Shown here: one piece after another, positions 1 to 11,540 of the stretch
How the letters are laid out: each line of letters opens with the position of its first letter
Numbering within the stretch: position 1 is the stretch's first letter
Source of the DNA: Antedon mediterranea
Lineage: Eukaryota > Echinodermata > Crinoidea > Comatulida > Antedonidae
Direction: 5' to 3'
DNA: 64,000 bases
Assembly (NCBI RefSeq): GCF_964355755.1
Contig: NC_092678.1
Location: 22,550,365-22,614,364 of the forward strand
Made by a program: the position numbers and the translations under genes
The notes under the pieces: model-generated
Told to the model about the DNA's origin: nothing
The model's database searches: none
The model's input: only the letters and a program-made list of their open reading frames with translations

Positions 1-56
1 GATGTTTCAACGTGGTAAAGCCGTATATTATGTATTTTGTATTCATTTTTTTGCAG

Positions 57-3000
57 GTTGTACGGTTGCTGTATTGACGACAATCATCCTTATTGTGCGG
101 CTATGCATCGTTGAATTTGGTATCGAGAAGAATGAATGGTCAACAGATTACATCTCAGACTTTGTTGATAGTTTCATTCTCGGTGTAACAGTCTTAGTTG
201 TCGCAGTTCCTGAGGGGCTCCCTCTTGCTGTAACCATTTCATTGGCGTATTCCGTCAAGGTGGGTAATTTTTTATTTCAAAACAATTCATGGAACAAATT
301 AATAAATGTTGATGAATGAATAACTTTTTTGTGATTACTTTTTAGAAAATGATGTACGATAACAACTTGGTACGGCATCTTGACGCCTGCGAGACAATGG
401 GAAACGCGACAGCAATTTGTTCGGACAAGACGGGCACATTAACCACGAACCGAATGACGGTTGTACAGAGCTATTTCTGTAACAAGCTCCATAAAGAGGT
501 TCCTGACCGTGAGAGTATACCAGAGAGTGTTTATAATAGTATACTTCAGTCAATCTCAATTAATAGTGGATATACATCTAAAATAATGGTAAGATATTCA
601 TATTCAATGTATTCATTCATATATAACTTATTCACAAAATGTCAATATATGTAATATAATAAATTGGCAATAAAAAATAAAAATTATTATTAACTGTTTA
701 TGGAATCCTGGTTCCTTCGGTTAATTTCATTTTTCCCGATATTTTTTTATTCTGCAGCCACCAGAATCAGAAGGACATCTTCCACGCCAAGTCGGCAACA
801 AGACAGAGTGTGCCCTCTTAGGTTTTATCTTAGCGATGGAAGATGATTATCAGATGGTGCGTGACCAATGGCCACCAGAACGATTCATTCACATGTACAC
901 GTTTAACTCGTCGAGAAAGTCGATGAGCACGGTGATACCACTAGAAACTGGTGGATATCGTCTTTACACTAAAGGTGCTTCAGAGGTTATTATGAGAAAG
1001 TAAGTGTCGTCAGAGTAAAAAACATATATACATACAGTATATACATCGGTCGATTTATCTGTGATTAGAAGAAGAAGAGAAAAAGGGTCAATATATGTTT
1101 TAACACTACCACCAACCTCTATTCAGGAAAAAACCTTGTTAAGGAAACACTTTGTTCGGTCCCAAAGGTGTCCCTTTAATAGCGGTATCTTTTACATTGT
1201 TTTAGCTATTCCTTGCTTTCAGAGTTTACTATTTTGCTTTTTAATAGTTTTTTAAAATTGTATTTTTGATATGCATATGAAACTCATTGAAATTGACCTG
1301 ACACGACCCAACCTGGCCTTGTTTTATAGGTGTGTGCAGATAATAGATGAGCAGGGATTACCTCAGCCATTTTCCCCTGACATGAAGAACAAGATTCAAA
1401 GCGAAGTAATTGAACCAATGGCATCGGAGGGTTTAAGAACCCTTTGTCTAGCGTACCGTGACTTTGGCCCAAAAGAGAGCCCAGACTGGGAGGATGAAGC
1501 TAACATAGTGCAGGCTTTAACATTTCTAGCTATAACTGGTATTGAAGATCCGGTCAGAGGAGAGGTAAGAACACATTTTGAATAAAATGTATGATAATGT
1601 TCGACTTCATAAAGCTAGTCAACCTAATCTTAGGTGACTTATCTGCTGGTTTTGATATTGGTTAGGCCTGATGTTGTGATCCAAGCAGGGAGCTAAAAAT
1701 TACTGATCGGCACTCTAAAGTTGCTGCTGAGAACCTTGATTTGTATGTAGATCTGGGCTGGCATTTACAAATATTTTGCTTAAGTAAAAAACAGTGCTTA
1801 AGTAAAAAGCAGAAACTTTATTTATCAAACCAGTTCTTTTTATCCTAAGAAATGGATTTTGTCATGAAAAACATACACATTTTTGAAAATAACTTATCAT
1901 TGACTTGATAAAGGTTAAGGGGATTTGTTTTTGCTAAGCAATTTTGATAAATCTGGCCCCTGAAAATACAAATGTTTGTAGAATAGAAGGTACAGTACTT
2001 GTAAAGATTGTTATTTATGGCTTTTTTATGAATCTTGTTTCGTAGGTACCAGATGCCATATTACAATGTCAACAAGCTGGTATCACCGTTCGCATGGTCA
2101 CGGGAGATAACATCAACACAGCCCGTTCAATCGCCACCAAATGTGGCATCCTCGTTCCTGGAGATGAATTTCTTGTCTTGGACGGAAAGGAATTCAACAG
2201 AAAAATCCGAGATAGGAGTGGCAAAGTATGTAAATAAAACAATTTAACATGTTTATGCAGTAGGTGGGACCGCCATATTCAGAGGACACCTCTATTAAGG
2301 CGACACGTATATTAAGGCGACACGTATATTAAGGCGACACCTATATTAAGGCGACACCTATATTAAGGCGACACCTATATTAAGGGGACACCTATATTAA
2401 GGCGACACCTATATTAAGGCGACACCTATATTAAGGCGACACCTATATTAAGGCGACACCTATATTAAGGCGACACCTATATTAAGGGGACACCTCTATT
2501 AAGGGGACACCTATATTAAGTATTAAGAGGACACACCTATTAAGGAAACACCTCTATTCAGAGGATACCTCTCTATTCAGAGGATACCTCTCTATTCAGA
2601 GGATACCTCTCTATTCAGAGGACACCTCTCTATTCAGAGGACACCTCTTTATTAAGGGGACATTTCTCTATTCAGGGGACACCTCTCTATTCAGGGGACA
2701 CCTCTCTATTCAGAGGACACCTCTCTATTCAGAGGACACCTCTCTATTCAGAGGACACCTCTCTATTAGGTGGACACTTCTCTATTCAGGGGACACCTCT
2801 CTATTCAGAGGACACCTCTCTATTCAGAGGACACCTCTCTATTCAGAGGACACCTCTCTATTCAGGGGACACCTCTCTATTCAGGGGACACCTCTCTATT
2901 CAGGGGACACCTCTCTATTCAGAGGACACCTCTCTATTCAGGGGACACCTCTCTATTCAGAGGACACTTCTCTATTCAGAGGACACCTCTCTATTCAGAG

Positions 3001-6000
3001 GACACCTCTCTATTCAGGGGACACCTCTCCATTCAGGGGACACCTCTCCATTCAGGGGACACCTCTCCATTCAGAGGACACCTCTCTATTCAGGGGACAC
3101 CTCTCTATTCAGGGGACACCTCTCTATTCAGGGGACACCTCTCTATTCAGGGGACACCTCTCTATTCAGGGGACACCTCTCTATTCAGGGGACACCTCTC
3201 TATTCAGAGGACACCTCTCTATTCAGGGGACACCTCTCTATTCAGGGGACACCTCTCTATTCAGGGGACACCTCTCTATTCAGAGGACACCTCTCTATTC
3301 AGAGGACACCTCTCTATTCAGGGGACACCTCTCTATTCAGGGGACACCTCTCTATTAAGGGGACACCTCTCTATTAACGGGACACCTCTCTATTCAGGGG
3401 ACACCTCTCTATTCAGGGGACACCTCTCTATTCAGAGGACACCTCTCTATTCAGAGGACACCTCTCTATTCAGGGGACACCTCTCTATTCAGGGGACACC
3501 TCTCTATTCAGGGGACACCTCTCTATTCAGGGGACACCTCTCTATTCAGAGGACACCTCTCTATTCAGGGGACACCTCTCTATTCAGAGGACACCTCTCT
3601 ATTCAGGGGACACCTCTCTATTCAGAGGACACCTCTCTATTCAGAGGACACCTCTCTATTCAGGGGACACCTCTCTATTCAGGGGACACCTCTCTATTCA
3701 GAGGACACCTCTCTATTCAGAGGACACCTCTCTATGCAGAGGACACCTCTCTCTATTAAGGGGACACCTCTCTATTCAGGGGACACCTCTCTATTAAGGG
3801 GACACCTCTCTATTCAGGGGACACCTCTCTATTCAGAGGACACCTCTCTATTCAGAGGACACCTCTCTATTCAGAGGACACCTCTCTATTCAGGGGACAC
3901 CTCTCTATTCAGGGGACACCTCTCTATTAAGGGGACACCTCTCTATTAAGGTTGTACTGTATAAGAGTAATGCATGTAAGTTTTATAAGGTATAGACTTA
4001 ACAACTTTACTTCATTTAACATTTTGTGTTGTGATTTATTATACTTGTCGGATTTAAATTCTAATAAATTATCCAGTTATTTTTGTGACAAGTGGTGAAC
4101 ATATATCACATGTACCATCATCATAACGATGATAACACTCTGTCATCGGCTTTGATTTGTTTAATGTTAAGTATTTGTGATTAGGATAGGCAATATCAGT
4201 GTTTATGGATACATGCACTTACAAAGCTTTAAAAGTACTATTAGAATCTCTTAAGTTTAACAGAACATGTTTGAATGCTATTGACTACACTTAAAAGTGA
4301 CTAACAGGGAGAGATAATGGTATGACTTTAGTACAATCATTTCAATGTTTTGTCACTTTGTGGGTTGCTTTTAATATGATTATTCCCTGTTATAAACAAT
4401 CTGCATATAATACTGTATATATAATTAATAATTAAGTATGATTACAGTAGACCCCCTATTAAGGAGACTCCTCTAAATTGTCCTATTAATAGGTGTGTTC
4501 TCTGAATAGGGGTGTCCTAAAGGAGTTGTTTTACTGTATGTCAGAGTAGATCAAACATATGTATAAAAGCTCAGTCTACTTTTTGTGACAAACAAATGTG
4601 ATGTGCCCATATGTGGACATGATGATGTCATATCACCACTATACTGTATTTGGGAATATCACCACCATGGGCACATCACACACACATAAACACATTATAT
4701 GATATATATTATTTGTTCTTGTTATCAGATTCAGCAACACCTTCTTGACAAGGTTTGGCCTAAGCTAAGAGTGCTAGCCCGCTCTTCACCCACTGACAAA
4801 CACACCCTGGTAAAGGGGATCATTGACAGTAAGCTGAATCCTAACAGAGAGGTTGTAGCAGTCACAGGAGACGGAACCAACGATGCTCCTGCCTTGAAGA
4901 AAGCTGATGTGGGATTTGCTATGGTTAGTAGTATCTAGTGAGGGCGTGTGACGCAGTGTGTGGGTAGTTGGATTACTGATCGTGGTTCGAATCCAACTCT
5001 ATTGTATCCTCATTTTACTTGCATTTGCCTCTCTCCACCCAGGTGTATAAAATGGGCTAGATCAAGACACAACTTCGTTCTGATTACTAGCTGCATGATG
5101 GGAGTATGTTTCCATACATGTTTGATCCCCAAAAGTGACCGGGGTAATAATGTGCAGTGCATTAAGAGCTTGCTTATATGCGCTTTATAAGAATGAACTA
5201 TTATTACCTTTATTGTGGTTTTTATACTCCATTATTTGATAAGGTTTCATGTAAAAGTTCTTGTTAATTCCATTTAATGTATTTCTTGCAGGGCATTGCT
5301 GGAACAGACGTAGCCAAGGAGGCTTCAGATATTATCCTAACTGACGATAACTTCACAAGTATCGTGAAGGCAGTCATGTGGGGAAGGAATGTTTATGACA
5401 GTATCGCTAAGTTTTTACAGTTCCAATTGACTGTTAACTTGACCGCTATCACGGTCACTGTCATTAGTGCTATGACCATTGGAGTAAGTATGATTTTTTT
5501 ACACAGTTGATATATATAACTTCACCATAAACTAATTAATTATTATATTAATTTAACTCTGAATGGGTAGAAATTTGTGAGATTGTTAAAAGCTTCCCCA
5601 ACCGAGATTTAAACCCAGAATTTTCTGCTGCATATTCAGTAAATCCTACCATTAGACCACTGAGGCTTTCATAGTATTGTTCAAATTTGATTCGATAGCG
5701 ACTCTTTCACACCCTTTATGTGGTATGGTAGGACAACGCTAGTTATCATTTGTACGAGATTAAAACATTTTAATTATAGCTGAGTTCTAACTGTCTCAAA
5801 CAGATCTTGTCTAAAGCTCTGTCTACACTATAAACTAGACAAAAAAGTGTGATGTACCCAATTATGATAGTGGTATGCCCAAATATGGTAGTGATATGAC
5901 ATCATCATTTCCATATATGGGCAAATCAATTTCTTTTCATATAAAGTTTGATAGTGTAGACAGAGCTTAACTGTAAAGATAGAGTTTATAAGAATAGTTT

Positions 6001-9000
6001 TAAAAGTTAATTTTCCTATCGCCTTTACAGGACAGTCCGTTGAAAGCCATCCAGATGTTGTGGGTGAACCTAATCATGGACTCGCTGGCTTCGTTAGCAT
6101 TGGCTACAGAGCCACCTACGCCAGCCTTGCTTACTAGAAAGCCGTATGGTCGTACCAAACCACTCATCTCACGTACTATGATGAAAAACATTCTAGGCCA
6201 CTTCATTTACCAATTTATCGTCATTATGGTGTTGCTTTTCGCAGGTAAGCGGAAATATATATTTTATTTCCAAGGAGTTAAGAACAGAATCGACAAATTG
6301 GCCAATCTTAAGCTCTGTCTACACTCTCAAACTGTATGAAAAAATAAATAAATCCATGTGAAATGAACAAGAGGCCATATGTTGTAACTATACAACAAAC
6401 CTCTATTTAGGGGACACTACTATTCAATTCAATTCAACTTTTATTTCAGACAATTTTCCATATGGTATTTACATTACAAAAAAAAAGATGAAGGAGAGAG
6501 GACCAAAACTTTTATCTATTGGTATATAATGCCTCTCTCCATTTGTAGTACATGTTTGAATCCATCAACAAATATTTATATATACAAATTAACATTCTGT
6601 TAACATTCAGGGGACACTAGTTGGTCTTAAGCTCTGTCTACACTATCAAATTATTATTATTATTATTAGTTATCCGCTTGGTTACCAAGCGGATAACTCC
6701 TTGTTATTGTATGAGATCAACATTTTTGGTTATCCGCAACTTTAAGTTGCGGATAACCCTTGTGATTGTAAATATCTTTTTTTTCATCTTCTTTGTTATT
6801 CTTCTTTCTTTCCCGGATTTTTGTGCGTCGCATATCTCTCATCCTTGTCAACATAAGATTGTATAACTTTGTCAAAAGATTGACCTGTAGCTGTAGATGT
6901 GCAAGAAACTTCGTTATATGACGTTAGAGTTGCGCAGCATAAGTTACGCGCGATTTTATGAATTTCAATGATTGGTCATAGATTATAAACCAAAAGTCGT
7001 TTTGTATTAACACTTGGTGAAAATTTAAGTCATATCAAGGGTAAACTTTCTATGCATTAAAAATGACATGTTTCACAAGAAGTTACGCGCGCACGCGCAT
7101 TTAAAATTTAAAAATGCGCAAAATTATTTTCTAATCAACTTTCTACGCTGATCATGACATTTTTAGCATGTCAAAAATTCCCACGCGCGCGAAAAAAATT
7201 AGGCGTAAGGTGCGCACGGAGCATGAAAATCATGTGTTTTTTTCTTGAATTATGATTTTACAGCCTTTCTTAGTCATTTAAAAAAAGATTTACATCATTT
7301 CAAATTAAAATGACGTCATACGAACACGTTGATTTAGACAATTTGCGTGCGTTTTAGTTGCAAAAGTGACAAAATATTGTCAAAATTATACCTACTTTGA
7401 ATCTATTATAGCTCCTCAGGATCAACCGTTACCCCCAATTTTTTAAATTTGATATGTAAGCAGATATGTTGTAGATATGAATTTATGCAGAATCTTTACC
7501 CCTCGGATGTTATGACGTCATCGTATGGCCACACGAATGTAAAATATTGGATTTTTGACTGTTTCGCGATTGCTCATTACATTAAATAGAGCGCATATCG
7601 CTTATACGTATTCCATTTCCTCAGATATTTTAATACTGTCTAGGTCAATCAACTATCTTTCACATGAGTTAAAAATATTTTAATTTTTATGACGTCATCA
7701 TGTCTAAAAATGTAAATAAAGTGGGTCACCTATTTTCATCTTTACAGTAAATTTCAATCTGTTATAGATCGTCAGAATAAAAGGTGATCATCATGATTAA
7801 AACGTTTTCTGGAAGCTATTGGATTGTAGATACAGATTCATGTGAATATTTTGCCAATTAGATGTTGTGACGTCATTATATGGCCAGTTGAATACAAAAA
7901 GTCGTATTTTCATATTTTGCGTCATAGTTCATCACATTTAAAAGAGCGCGCATCTATATTTTACGGATTTAAATTTCTTAAAATTTGAATTAATGTAATT
8001 ATTTAGATACTTATCTTCTAAAATTGTTATCTTTAGACGTCGATTTGATGACGTCATCGTGTTATTAATTGGATTTCAAAGATGGGTCTCGTAATATCGT
8101 CTATGCTACACTGTATATAACATATACAGCGTATTCTGTAAATACTGTAATATGATGTATGCTACAAAATAGGTACAATTCAGCACTGTAAACATATTTA
8201 TTTCATGTCATAGGATGGAATAATAATTGTCGAGGTTCATATAGTTTAAAGTATGTGCATGTTGCGTATGCGCGGATAACCCGAACTCGTCAAAGTGACG
8301 AGTTCAAATCTAGTTTTTCTGTATTATTCTTCTTTCCTTCCTTCCTTTTTGTGAGTCGCGTTTCTCTAAAATGTGTAAACATAACATTTCATAACTTTGA
8401 CAACATATGGGCATTTACGTGAAGTTGTGCACCTCCTATTTTTGAATGACGTCATAGTTGCGCAACGTGACTTACGCGCAATTTTATGAATTTCAATGAT
8501 TGATCATAGATTAAAAACCAAAAGTCATTTAGTATTGACACTTTGACAAAATTTAAGTCATATCAGGGGCAAACTTTCTACGGATTAAAAATGGCATGTT
8601 TCACAAGAAGTTACGCGCGCACGCGCATTTAAAATTTCAAAATGCGCAAAATTAATTTCTAATCAACTTTTTACGCGTTTCATGTCATTTTGAGCATGTC
8701 AAAAATTCCCACGGGCGCGCAATTTTTTACGCACGCGGTGCGCACGTAGCGATAAAAACATATTTTTTTCTCTTGAATTATATTTTTGAAGCCTTTCCTA
8801 GTAATTTTGAAAACAATTTAGACCTTTTCCAGTTTAAATAACGCCATACGAACACGTTGAATTAGACAATTTGTGCGCGTTTTTTATGAAAAAGCTTAAA
8901 AAATCATCAAAATAATGTCTTTTTTTAAACAGTCATAGTTTCTAAAGTAAACCGTGAACCGTTTATTTTTATTACAAAATCTAGAAGTTGATGAGTTGCA

Positions 9001-11540
9001 GATATCGGATCATGCATCGATAAGGCTAAAAAAACATTGTGACGTAATCGTATAGCCACACGAATGTAAAATATAGGATTTTTGTCTGTTTCGTTATTGC
9101 TCATCACATTCAATGGAGCGCATCACGCTTATCTGTATTCCTTTTTCTCCTATATTTATATATTGTCTAGGTCAATCAACTTTCTTTAGCATGAGATAAA
9201 AATATTTAAATTTTTATAACGTCATCATGCCTAAAAATTTTAATTACTTGGGTCATTAATTTCATCTTTACAGTAAATTTTAATCTGTATTGGCTCGTAA
9301 GAATAAAATGTGATAATCACGATTAAAACGTTTTCTGGAAGCTATAGGATTGTAGATACGAATTCATGTAAACATTTTGCCAATCGGATGTTGTGACGTC
9401 ATCATATTGCCAGTTGAATAAAAAAAGTCATATTTTCATATTTTGCGTAATAGTTCATCACATTTAAATGTGCGCGCACCAACATTTTACGTATTCAAAT
9501 TTCTTCTACACGTTAATATGTTGTTGCTAAGATAATTTTCTTCAGAAATTGCTATCGTTGTGTTGTTTTTTTTATGACGTCATCATGTTAAATATTTGAA
9601 TTAAAAGCAGGTCCCATAATTCAGTTAATATGTACAGTAGTACAATGTACACCAGCATAGTCTCTGATGTGAGCAAATTGTTGTTTGCCGCCCTCTGTAT
9701 CATGTAGAATTAATGTCTCCTTTTATACACAGTGTACTGTATAATTATAATACAAGGCGAAAATACAGGACCACCTCTTATTATAGTTTTTAACGTATGA
9801 CGTGCACGTGGCATCTGTCGTGCGGATAACTAACTCGTCAAAGTGACGAGTTTCATGTCTAGTTATTTTTATTTTTTTTTTAATCAGAACTTGTATGATA
9901 TATATATGTTTTACACACAAGTTCCATTTTTTTTTTTTCGCAGGTGAAAAACTGTTTGACATTGATAATGGACGAGGTAGTCATGGTGGGCCAACTCAAC
10001 ACTTTACTATTATATTTAACACCTTTGTATTCATGCAAATTTTCAATGAAGTTAATTCAAGGAAAGTACATGGAGAACGTAATGTTTTCGATGGAATATT
10101 AAATAACTACATTTTCGTTGGAGTAGTTGTAGCAACTGTAATTGCACAGGTAAGTGTCTCGGATATTAAGCTCTGTCTACACTATCAAACTAGTTTGAGA
10201 AAAAAATGTTGGATGTGCCCAAATATGGTAGTGGTATGACATCATGTCCATATATGGGCACAGGATATTTTTTGTCACATAAAATTTGAAAGTGTAGACA
10301 GAGCTCTACTTTATTTGACTGAGTACAATAGTCCCATTGGCCTGGGTATAAAAATTTGGGGTTAGAATTATACTTGGATTACATTACCAATAACATTTCA
10401 GAATTTAGCTTAAATTTGGATTGTATGTTCTTATGTAAAAGGGTCCTAAAAAAAAACGAAGCTACAGCTTTTTATGCAGGATCCTTGTTATCAGTTGTAT
10501 TGCAATTATGATGTAATTGATGACTGAATAAATGAAAAAACCATTTGTCTTTCAATTTTTTATAATTTGATATCTTTTGTTAGATAAACAGAATGCAATT
10601 GAATTGTTTGTTTCTTTAGATCCTACTAGTGTGTTTTGGAGACATCATATTTAGCTGTAAAGCATTGGACATAGTCCAGTGGCTGTGGTGTATAGCGTTC
10701 GGTCTTGGCACTCTTCTGTGGCAACAGTTAATCTGCTCCATACCGACGAAATCTCTGCCAAGGCTGCTGGCTATTGGCCGCGAGGCCGACACCGGTATCC
10801 GCATCACCACGGCAGACGTGAGCGATCAGGCGGACGTAAGCCGGTCAGAGTCACGAGCCGAATTGAGACGTGGCCAGATATTATGGATGAGAGGAATCAC
10901 ACGTTTGCAGCAGCAGGTATTATATCAGGATTTTTACGTTTTTATTCATACTTGGACTGAGGATGAGTACTAACTACATAATTTTAAAAAGTTATAGTAG
11001 GCCTCTTCTTGGAAACAGTTGGTTCTGTTGTAATAATAATTATAATGGTACTGTAGTTTTAAGCCCTGTCTACACTATCAAACTTTATGTGCAAAAAAAA
11101 TGTGATGTACCCATATATGTACATGATGGTGTCATATCACTACCATATTTGAGCATATCACTACCATATTTGAGCATATCACTACCATATTTGGGCACAT
11201 TACACTTATTTTGTTAAACTAATTTTAATAGTGTAGGCAAAGCTTTATATAGCGCCTAACACAATGTTTCTAAGCGCATTACACAGAAAAAAGATCCATA
11301 AAATATCCTATAAAGCAGAGGAACCTTAAAATGTAGAAGTAATGTTTTTTTTTTGTTTTTTTTTAGATAAGAGTAGTTCACGCATTCCAAGATGGTCTCA
11401 GGACAATAGAACGCAAAAGTCTTAATAACTCAATCCACGAGTTCATGTCAAATCAAAGCAAATACGATATTGGAAGTATTAAGCATGATGCCGATAGTGC
11501 CCCGAACTCCACCGTGAATAGTGCGGAAACTGCTCTTTAA
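57..11540 (+). CDS. ATP2B: Plasma-membrane calcium-transporting ATPase (PMCA), 3' part, 11 exons
   Basis: P-type ATPase that exports cytosolic Ca2+ across the plasma membrane. Coding exons: 57-259, 346-588, 758-999, 1330-1564, 2046-2225, 4729-4923, 5292-5483, 6031-6244, 9944-10149, 10620-10916, 11367-11540. They encode about 792 residues; the N-terminal cytoplasmic part and first membrane helices lie upstream of the window. Visible landmarks: the M4 motif [12 protein letters not shown]; the phosphorylation site [14 protein letters not shown] (Asp codon 424-426); the nucleotide-binding KGASE region; the hinge [15 protein letters not shown] (about 4864-4908); the M6 segment [20 protein letters not shown]; and the calmodulin-binding segment [25 protein letters not shown], split by an intron where vertebrate PMCAs have alternative splice site C. 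The tail after that intron is short (57 codons) and ends ETAL, a class I PDZ ligand like the ETSL/ETSV of vertebrate b-form PMCAs. Family assignment is near certain; the paralogue cannot be named. Confidence 0.96.
1755..1960. mobile_element. Short MITE-like element, TIR family GGGGCC-GATTTATCA
   Basis: About 206 bp inside a PMCA intron. The left end reads GGGCTGGCATTTACAAATAT, and the reverse complement of the right end reads GGGGCCAGATTTATCAAAAT, so the ends are imperfect terminal inverted repeats. The interior repeats GCTTAAGTAAAA-type words. The same termini bound a much longer element at 18425-20148, so this looks like a deletion-derived non-autonomous copy. No coding capacity. Confidence 0.6.
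2270..3961. repeat. GGGGACACCTCT minisatellite, 17-bp then 19-bp units
   Basis: Intronic tandem array in the PMCA gene. From about 2297 to 2510 the unit is 17 bp (AAGGCGACACCTATATT). After a short irregular stretch (2510-2570) it becomes 19 bp (CAGGGGACACCTCTCTATT) for about 70 units, alternating GGGG and GAGG variants. Because 19 is not a multiple of 3, a stop-free frame through it reads as a 19-residue protein repeat (frames at 2770-3759 and 3734-3949); this is an artefact. The array ends AAGGTTGTACTGTA, the same end as small dispersed elements elsewhere in the window, so it probably grew from the interior of such an element. Confidence 0.93.
4444..4541. mobile_element. Small MITE related to the minisatellite (ACAGTA ... 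TACTGT ends)
   Basis: About 98 bp. It begins TTACAGTAGACCCCCTATTA and ends GAGTTGTTTTACTGTATG, so the tips are inverted repeats (ACAGTA/TACTGT). The interior has the same TATTAAGGAGACTCCT and CTGAATAGGGGTGTCCT words as the 2270-3961 array. Degenerate pieces of the same family lie at about 1156-1190, 6400-6420, 6608-6620, 31596-31680, 38074-38145, 41538-41575 and 60505-60560. Confidence 0.55.
4567..4685. mobile_element. Degenerate copy of the AAGCTCTGTCTACAC MITE family
   Basis: It starts AAAGCTCAGTCTACTTTTTG and contains the family's central words (GTGATGTGCCCATATGTGGA, CATGATGATGTCATATCAC, GGGCACATCACA). The right TIR is missing. It lies just upstream of PMCA exon 4729-4923. Confidence 0.6.
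4941..5191 (+). mobile_element. tRNA-derived SINE
   Basis: The 5' part has a perfect RNA polymerase III B box, GGTTCGAATCC (4984-4994), and an A-box-like TGACGCAGTG...GGGTAGTTGG some 30 bases before it. The body includes CTCTCCACCCAGGTGTATAA, and the element ends near GCTTATATGCGCTTTATAAG. From memory, this body and tail resemble deuterostome SINEs with a conserved central domain. It is not a functional tRNA: no acceptor stem pairs and no cloverleaf closes. Confidence 0.65.
5595..5670 (-). mobile_element. tRNA-like SINE head (minus strand)
   Basis: Read on the minus strand this is GCCTCAGTGGTCTAATGGTA (A box), then a B-box-like GGTTTAAATCTCGG. It is a tRNA-derived sequence with a degenerate B box, best read as a SINE fragment in a PMCA intron. 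A similar minus-strand relic with GGTTCAAATCT lies at about 44455-44520. Confidence 0.5.
5813..5970. mobile_element. MITE, AAGCTCTGTCTACAC family (full-length)
   Basis: Both ends are present: AAAGCTCTGTCTACACTATA on the left, and TTGATAGTGTAGACAGAGCT (its inverted repeat) on the right. About 158 bp with no coding potential. The centre reads GATGTACCCAATTATG ... ATGACATCATCAT. Confidence 0.8.
6309..6337. mobile_element. MITE end fragment (AAGCTCTGTCTACAC)
   Basis: Only the left terminal repeat of the family is present, soon after the donor of PMCA exon 6031-6244. Confidence 0.5.
6428..6600 (-). mobile_element. Possible retroposon 3' tail inside a GGGGACACT repeat
   Basis: The segment starts with ATTCAATTCAATTCAACTTT, a short tandem repeat typical of some LINE/SINE tails read on the minus strand. 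It is flanked by GGGGACACTA on the left (6411-6420) and GGGGACACTAG on the right (6610-6620), which suggests insertion into a dispersed GGGGACACT element. Family not identified. Confidence 0.35.
6628..6650. mobile_element. MITE end fragment (AAGCTCTGTCTACAC)
   Basis: The left end of the family, followed directly by a short TTA microsatellite and the Helitron-like element. The right half of the MITE is absent. Confidence 0.5.
6669..8313 (+). mobile_element. Helitron-like non-autonomous element, copy 1
   Basis: The left side carries two hairpins: a 13-bp stem GTTATCCGCTTGG/CCAAGCGGATAAC (6669-6697, loop TTA) and a 15-bp stem with a 1-base loop (6728-6758). The right side has GCGGATAAC (8272-8280), then hairpin AACTCGTCA-AAG-TGACGAGTT (8284-8304), then CTAG (8310-8313) followed by T. 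A 3' hairpin a few bases before CTRR is the classic Helitron terminus. The interior has no ORF of note but has internal repeats about 180 bp apart, each bearing TGACGTCA. The 5' boundary is inferred. Confidence 0.55.
8314..9862 (+). mobile_element. Helitron-like non-autonomous element, copy 2, tandem to copy 1
   Basis: It starts directly after the CTAG of copy 1 and is collinear with it from the TTATTCTTCTTTC stretch onwards; the two share long runs such as CAAGAAGTTACGCGCGCACG. It lacks the two 5' hairpins. The end is again GCGGATAAC (9822-9830), then hairpin AACTCGTCA-AAG-TGACGAGTT (9832-9852), then CTAG (9859-9862). It ends about 80 bp before PMCA exon 9944-10149. Confidence 0.55.
10167..10305. 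mobile_element. MITE, AAGCTCTGTCTACAC family (full-length)
   Basis: The left TIR TTAAGCTCTGTCTACACTAT starts 18 bases after the donor of PMCA exon 9944-10149. The right TIR reads AGTGTAGACAGAGCT. The interior includes GGATGTGCCCAAATATGGTA and ATGACATCATGTCCATATAT. Confidence 0.8.
11059..11247. mobile_element. MITE, AAGCTCTGTCTACAC family, with internal triplication
   Basis: Ends are TTAAGCCCTGTCTACACTAT and TAGTGTAGGCAAAGCTTTA. The central word ATCACTACCATATTTG is repeated three times (about 11145-11195), which makes this copy longer than its relatives. Confidence 0.75.

Noticed and set aside
2770-3949. Open frames of 329 and 71 residues with a 19-residue repeat
   Set aside because: They follow from a 19-bp tandem repeat lacking stops in one frame. 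The array is intronic, its period is not a multiple of 3, and the same DNA reads as repeats in every frame.
4941-5010. Possible tRNA gene (perfect B box)
   Set aside because: No acceptor stem or anticodon arm can be formed, and the sequence continues into a SINE body.
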